Source of the DNA: Lachnospiraceae bacterium
Lineage (GTDB): Bacteria; Bacillota; Clostridia; Lachnospirales; Lachnospiraceae
Direction of reading: 5' to 3'
Assembly (NCBI GenBank): GCA_024685005.1
Contig: JAIKWF010000025.1
Location: 1-64,000 of the forward strand
Length of the DNA: 64,000 nucleotides
The notes below the pieces were generated by a model. It ran no database searches. It had not been told where the DNA came from and saw nothing but the letters and a program-made list of their open reading frames with translations. Of the stretch, positions 63,352 to 64,000 are shown piece by piece (positions within the stretch are counted from its first letter, which is position 1; every line of letters starts with the position of its first letter). The position numbers and the translations under genes were made by a program.

Positions 63352-64000
63352 ATGGCAGGATTTTTGCCGCTCAGCAAAGAAGAAATGAAAAAGGCCGGCA
63401 TAAAGCAGCCGGACTTTGTATATGTAACGGGTGATGCCTACGTGGATCATCCGTCTTTCGGCAGCGCCATCATCAGCAGAATCCTTGTATCCCGCGGTTA
63501 TACGGTTTGCATGATCTCCCAGCCGGACTGGAAAAATGATAGCAGCATAACGGAATTTGGTGAGCCCCGGCTTGCTTTTCTGGTTTCCGCCGGCAATATG
63601 GATTCCATGGTGAATCATTATACAGTTTCAAAAAAACGACGGGAAAAAGACAGCTATACCCCCGGCGGTGTCATGGGAAAACGCCCGGATTATGCCACCA
63701 TAGTATACAGCAATCTGATCCGTCGCACTTACAAAAAAACGCCCATCCTCATCGGCGGGATCGAAGCAAGCCTGCGCCGTCTGGCCCATTACGATTATTG
63801 GTCGGATAAATTAAAGCGATCGGTTCTGATGGATTCCGGCGCGGATATTTTAATGTACGGAATGGGAGAGCGGGCAGTGGTGGAGCTGGCCGAAGCCCTG
63901 GATGCGGGGATCAGTGTAAAGGACATCACCTTTGTAAGAGGAACGGTGTATCGCACGGATCACGTGGATGATATGACGGATACCATTCTGCTTCCGGAGT
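63352..64000 (+). CDS. YgiQ-family radical SAM protein (3' partial)
   Basis: At least 216 codons, open to the window end and therefore missing from the ORF track. ATG after GGAGGACAG. The N-terminal YgiQ (UPF0313) signature is clear: MAGFLPLSKEEMKKAGIKQP, then DFVYVTGDAYVDHPSFGSAI, SAGNMDSMVNHYTVSKKRR, RPDYATIVYSNLIRRTYK and IGGIEASLRRLAHYDYWSDK. The radical SAM cysteine motif would lie beyond the window. Members are widespread but have no established reaction. It is downstream of a strong terminator and so probably starts its own transcript. Confidence 0.92.
   Translation, partial: MAGFLPLSKEEMKKAGIKQPDFVYVTGDAYVDHPSFGSAIISRILVSRGYTVCMISQPDWKNDSSITEFGEPRLAFLVSAGNMDSMVNHYTVSKKRREKDSYTPGGVMGKRPDYATIVYSNLIRRTYKKTPILIGGIEASLRRLAHYDYWSDKLKRSVLMDSGADILMYGMGERAVVELAEALDAGISVKDITFVRGTVYRTDHVDDMTDTILLPE

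Overview
The window looks like chromosome of a low-to-mid GC anaerobic Firmicute, most likely a Lachnospiraceae-type Clostridium relative. This is an inference from several things: strong AGGAGG-type ribosome sites, the block rimP-nusA-ylxR-ylxQ-infB-rbfA-nrnA-truB-ribF in Firmicute order, ferredoxin-linked indolepyruvate oxidoreductase, and very large Sec-secreted surface proteins with PLAT-like, Big2, Listeria-Bacteroides-repeat and BspA-type LRR modules. Nearly all genes are on the + strand; only a VanY-like peptidase, a small unknown protein and one tRNA-Glu are on the - strand. I see no phage, insertion sequence, CRISPR array or rRNA.

Layout. 1-14.8 kb: an accessory-looking block with a VirB4-like protein that has lost its Walker A motif (its 5' end lies outside the window), a 2123-residue acidic secreted protein, an oligo-1,6-glucosidase, two MacB/LolD-type ABC ATPases with no permease in view, and a two-TM protein. 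14.8-15.4 kb: a bidirectional terminator, tRNA-Glu(CUC) and a decayed FliB-type lysine methylase gene. 15.5-21.7 kb: a secreted beta-helix/LRR protein, a DUF3737 beta-helix protein, a PatB/MalY lyase and a B12-binding radical SAM protein. 21.7-26.4 kb: a VanY-type carboxypeptidase (-), then iorA-iorB-paaK for oxidative decarboxylation of aryl pyruvates and aryl-CoA formation. 26.4-28.8 kb: a GH35 beta-galactosidase followed by a 36-codon remnant of a DUF5107 gene. 28.8-33.7 kb: an unknown protein (-) and an RND exporter with a roughly 340-residue coiled-coil insertion. 33.7-42.1 kb: an ECF-type sigma factor, a polytopic membrane protein and a PrsW protease in overlapping frames, then a small two-TM protein overlapping a 1964-residue surface protein. 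42.1-50.9 kb: the translation/transcription housekeeping operon. 50.9-58.8 kb: a BaiN/HI0933-type flavoprotein, an FHA protein and a membrane-anchored GH3 enzyme that appear to be one gene joined by a -1 frameshift on an A9 run, a GNAT acetyltransferase, a Na/Pi cotransporter with a PhoU-like tail and an acyl-CoA synthetase. 59.0-64.0 kb: a large LRR-ended surface protein, a secreted alanine-rich protein made of four exact-length 120-bp repeats, and the 5' part of a YgiQ-type radical SAM gene that runs off the window.

Functional themes. Much of the coding capacity is devoted to envelope biology: giant exported proteins, an intramembrane-protease/sigma module beside one of them, cell-wall enzymes (VanY, GH3) and exporters. 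Three exported proteins end in lysine-rich LRR or Big2 domains and lack LPXTG, suggesting shared non-covalent wall attachment. The most promising unexplained items are the FHA-TM-GH3 frameshifted gene, the sigma-PrsW-small-TM-surface-protein locus, the Walker-less VirB4-like protein with its giant neighbour, and the alanine-rich repeat protein. No stretch longer than 300 bases lacks a gene or gene remnant. Protein family calls come from motif reading only; no database search was possible.
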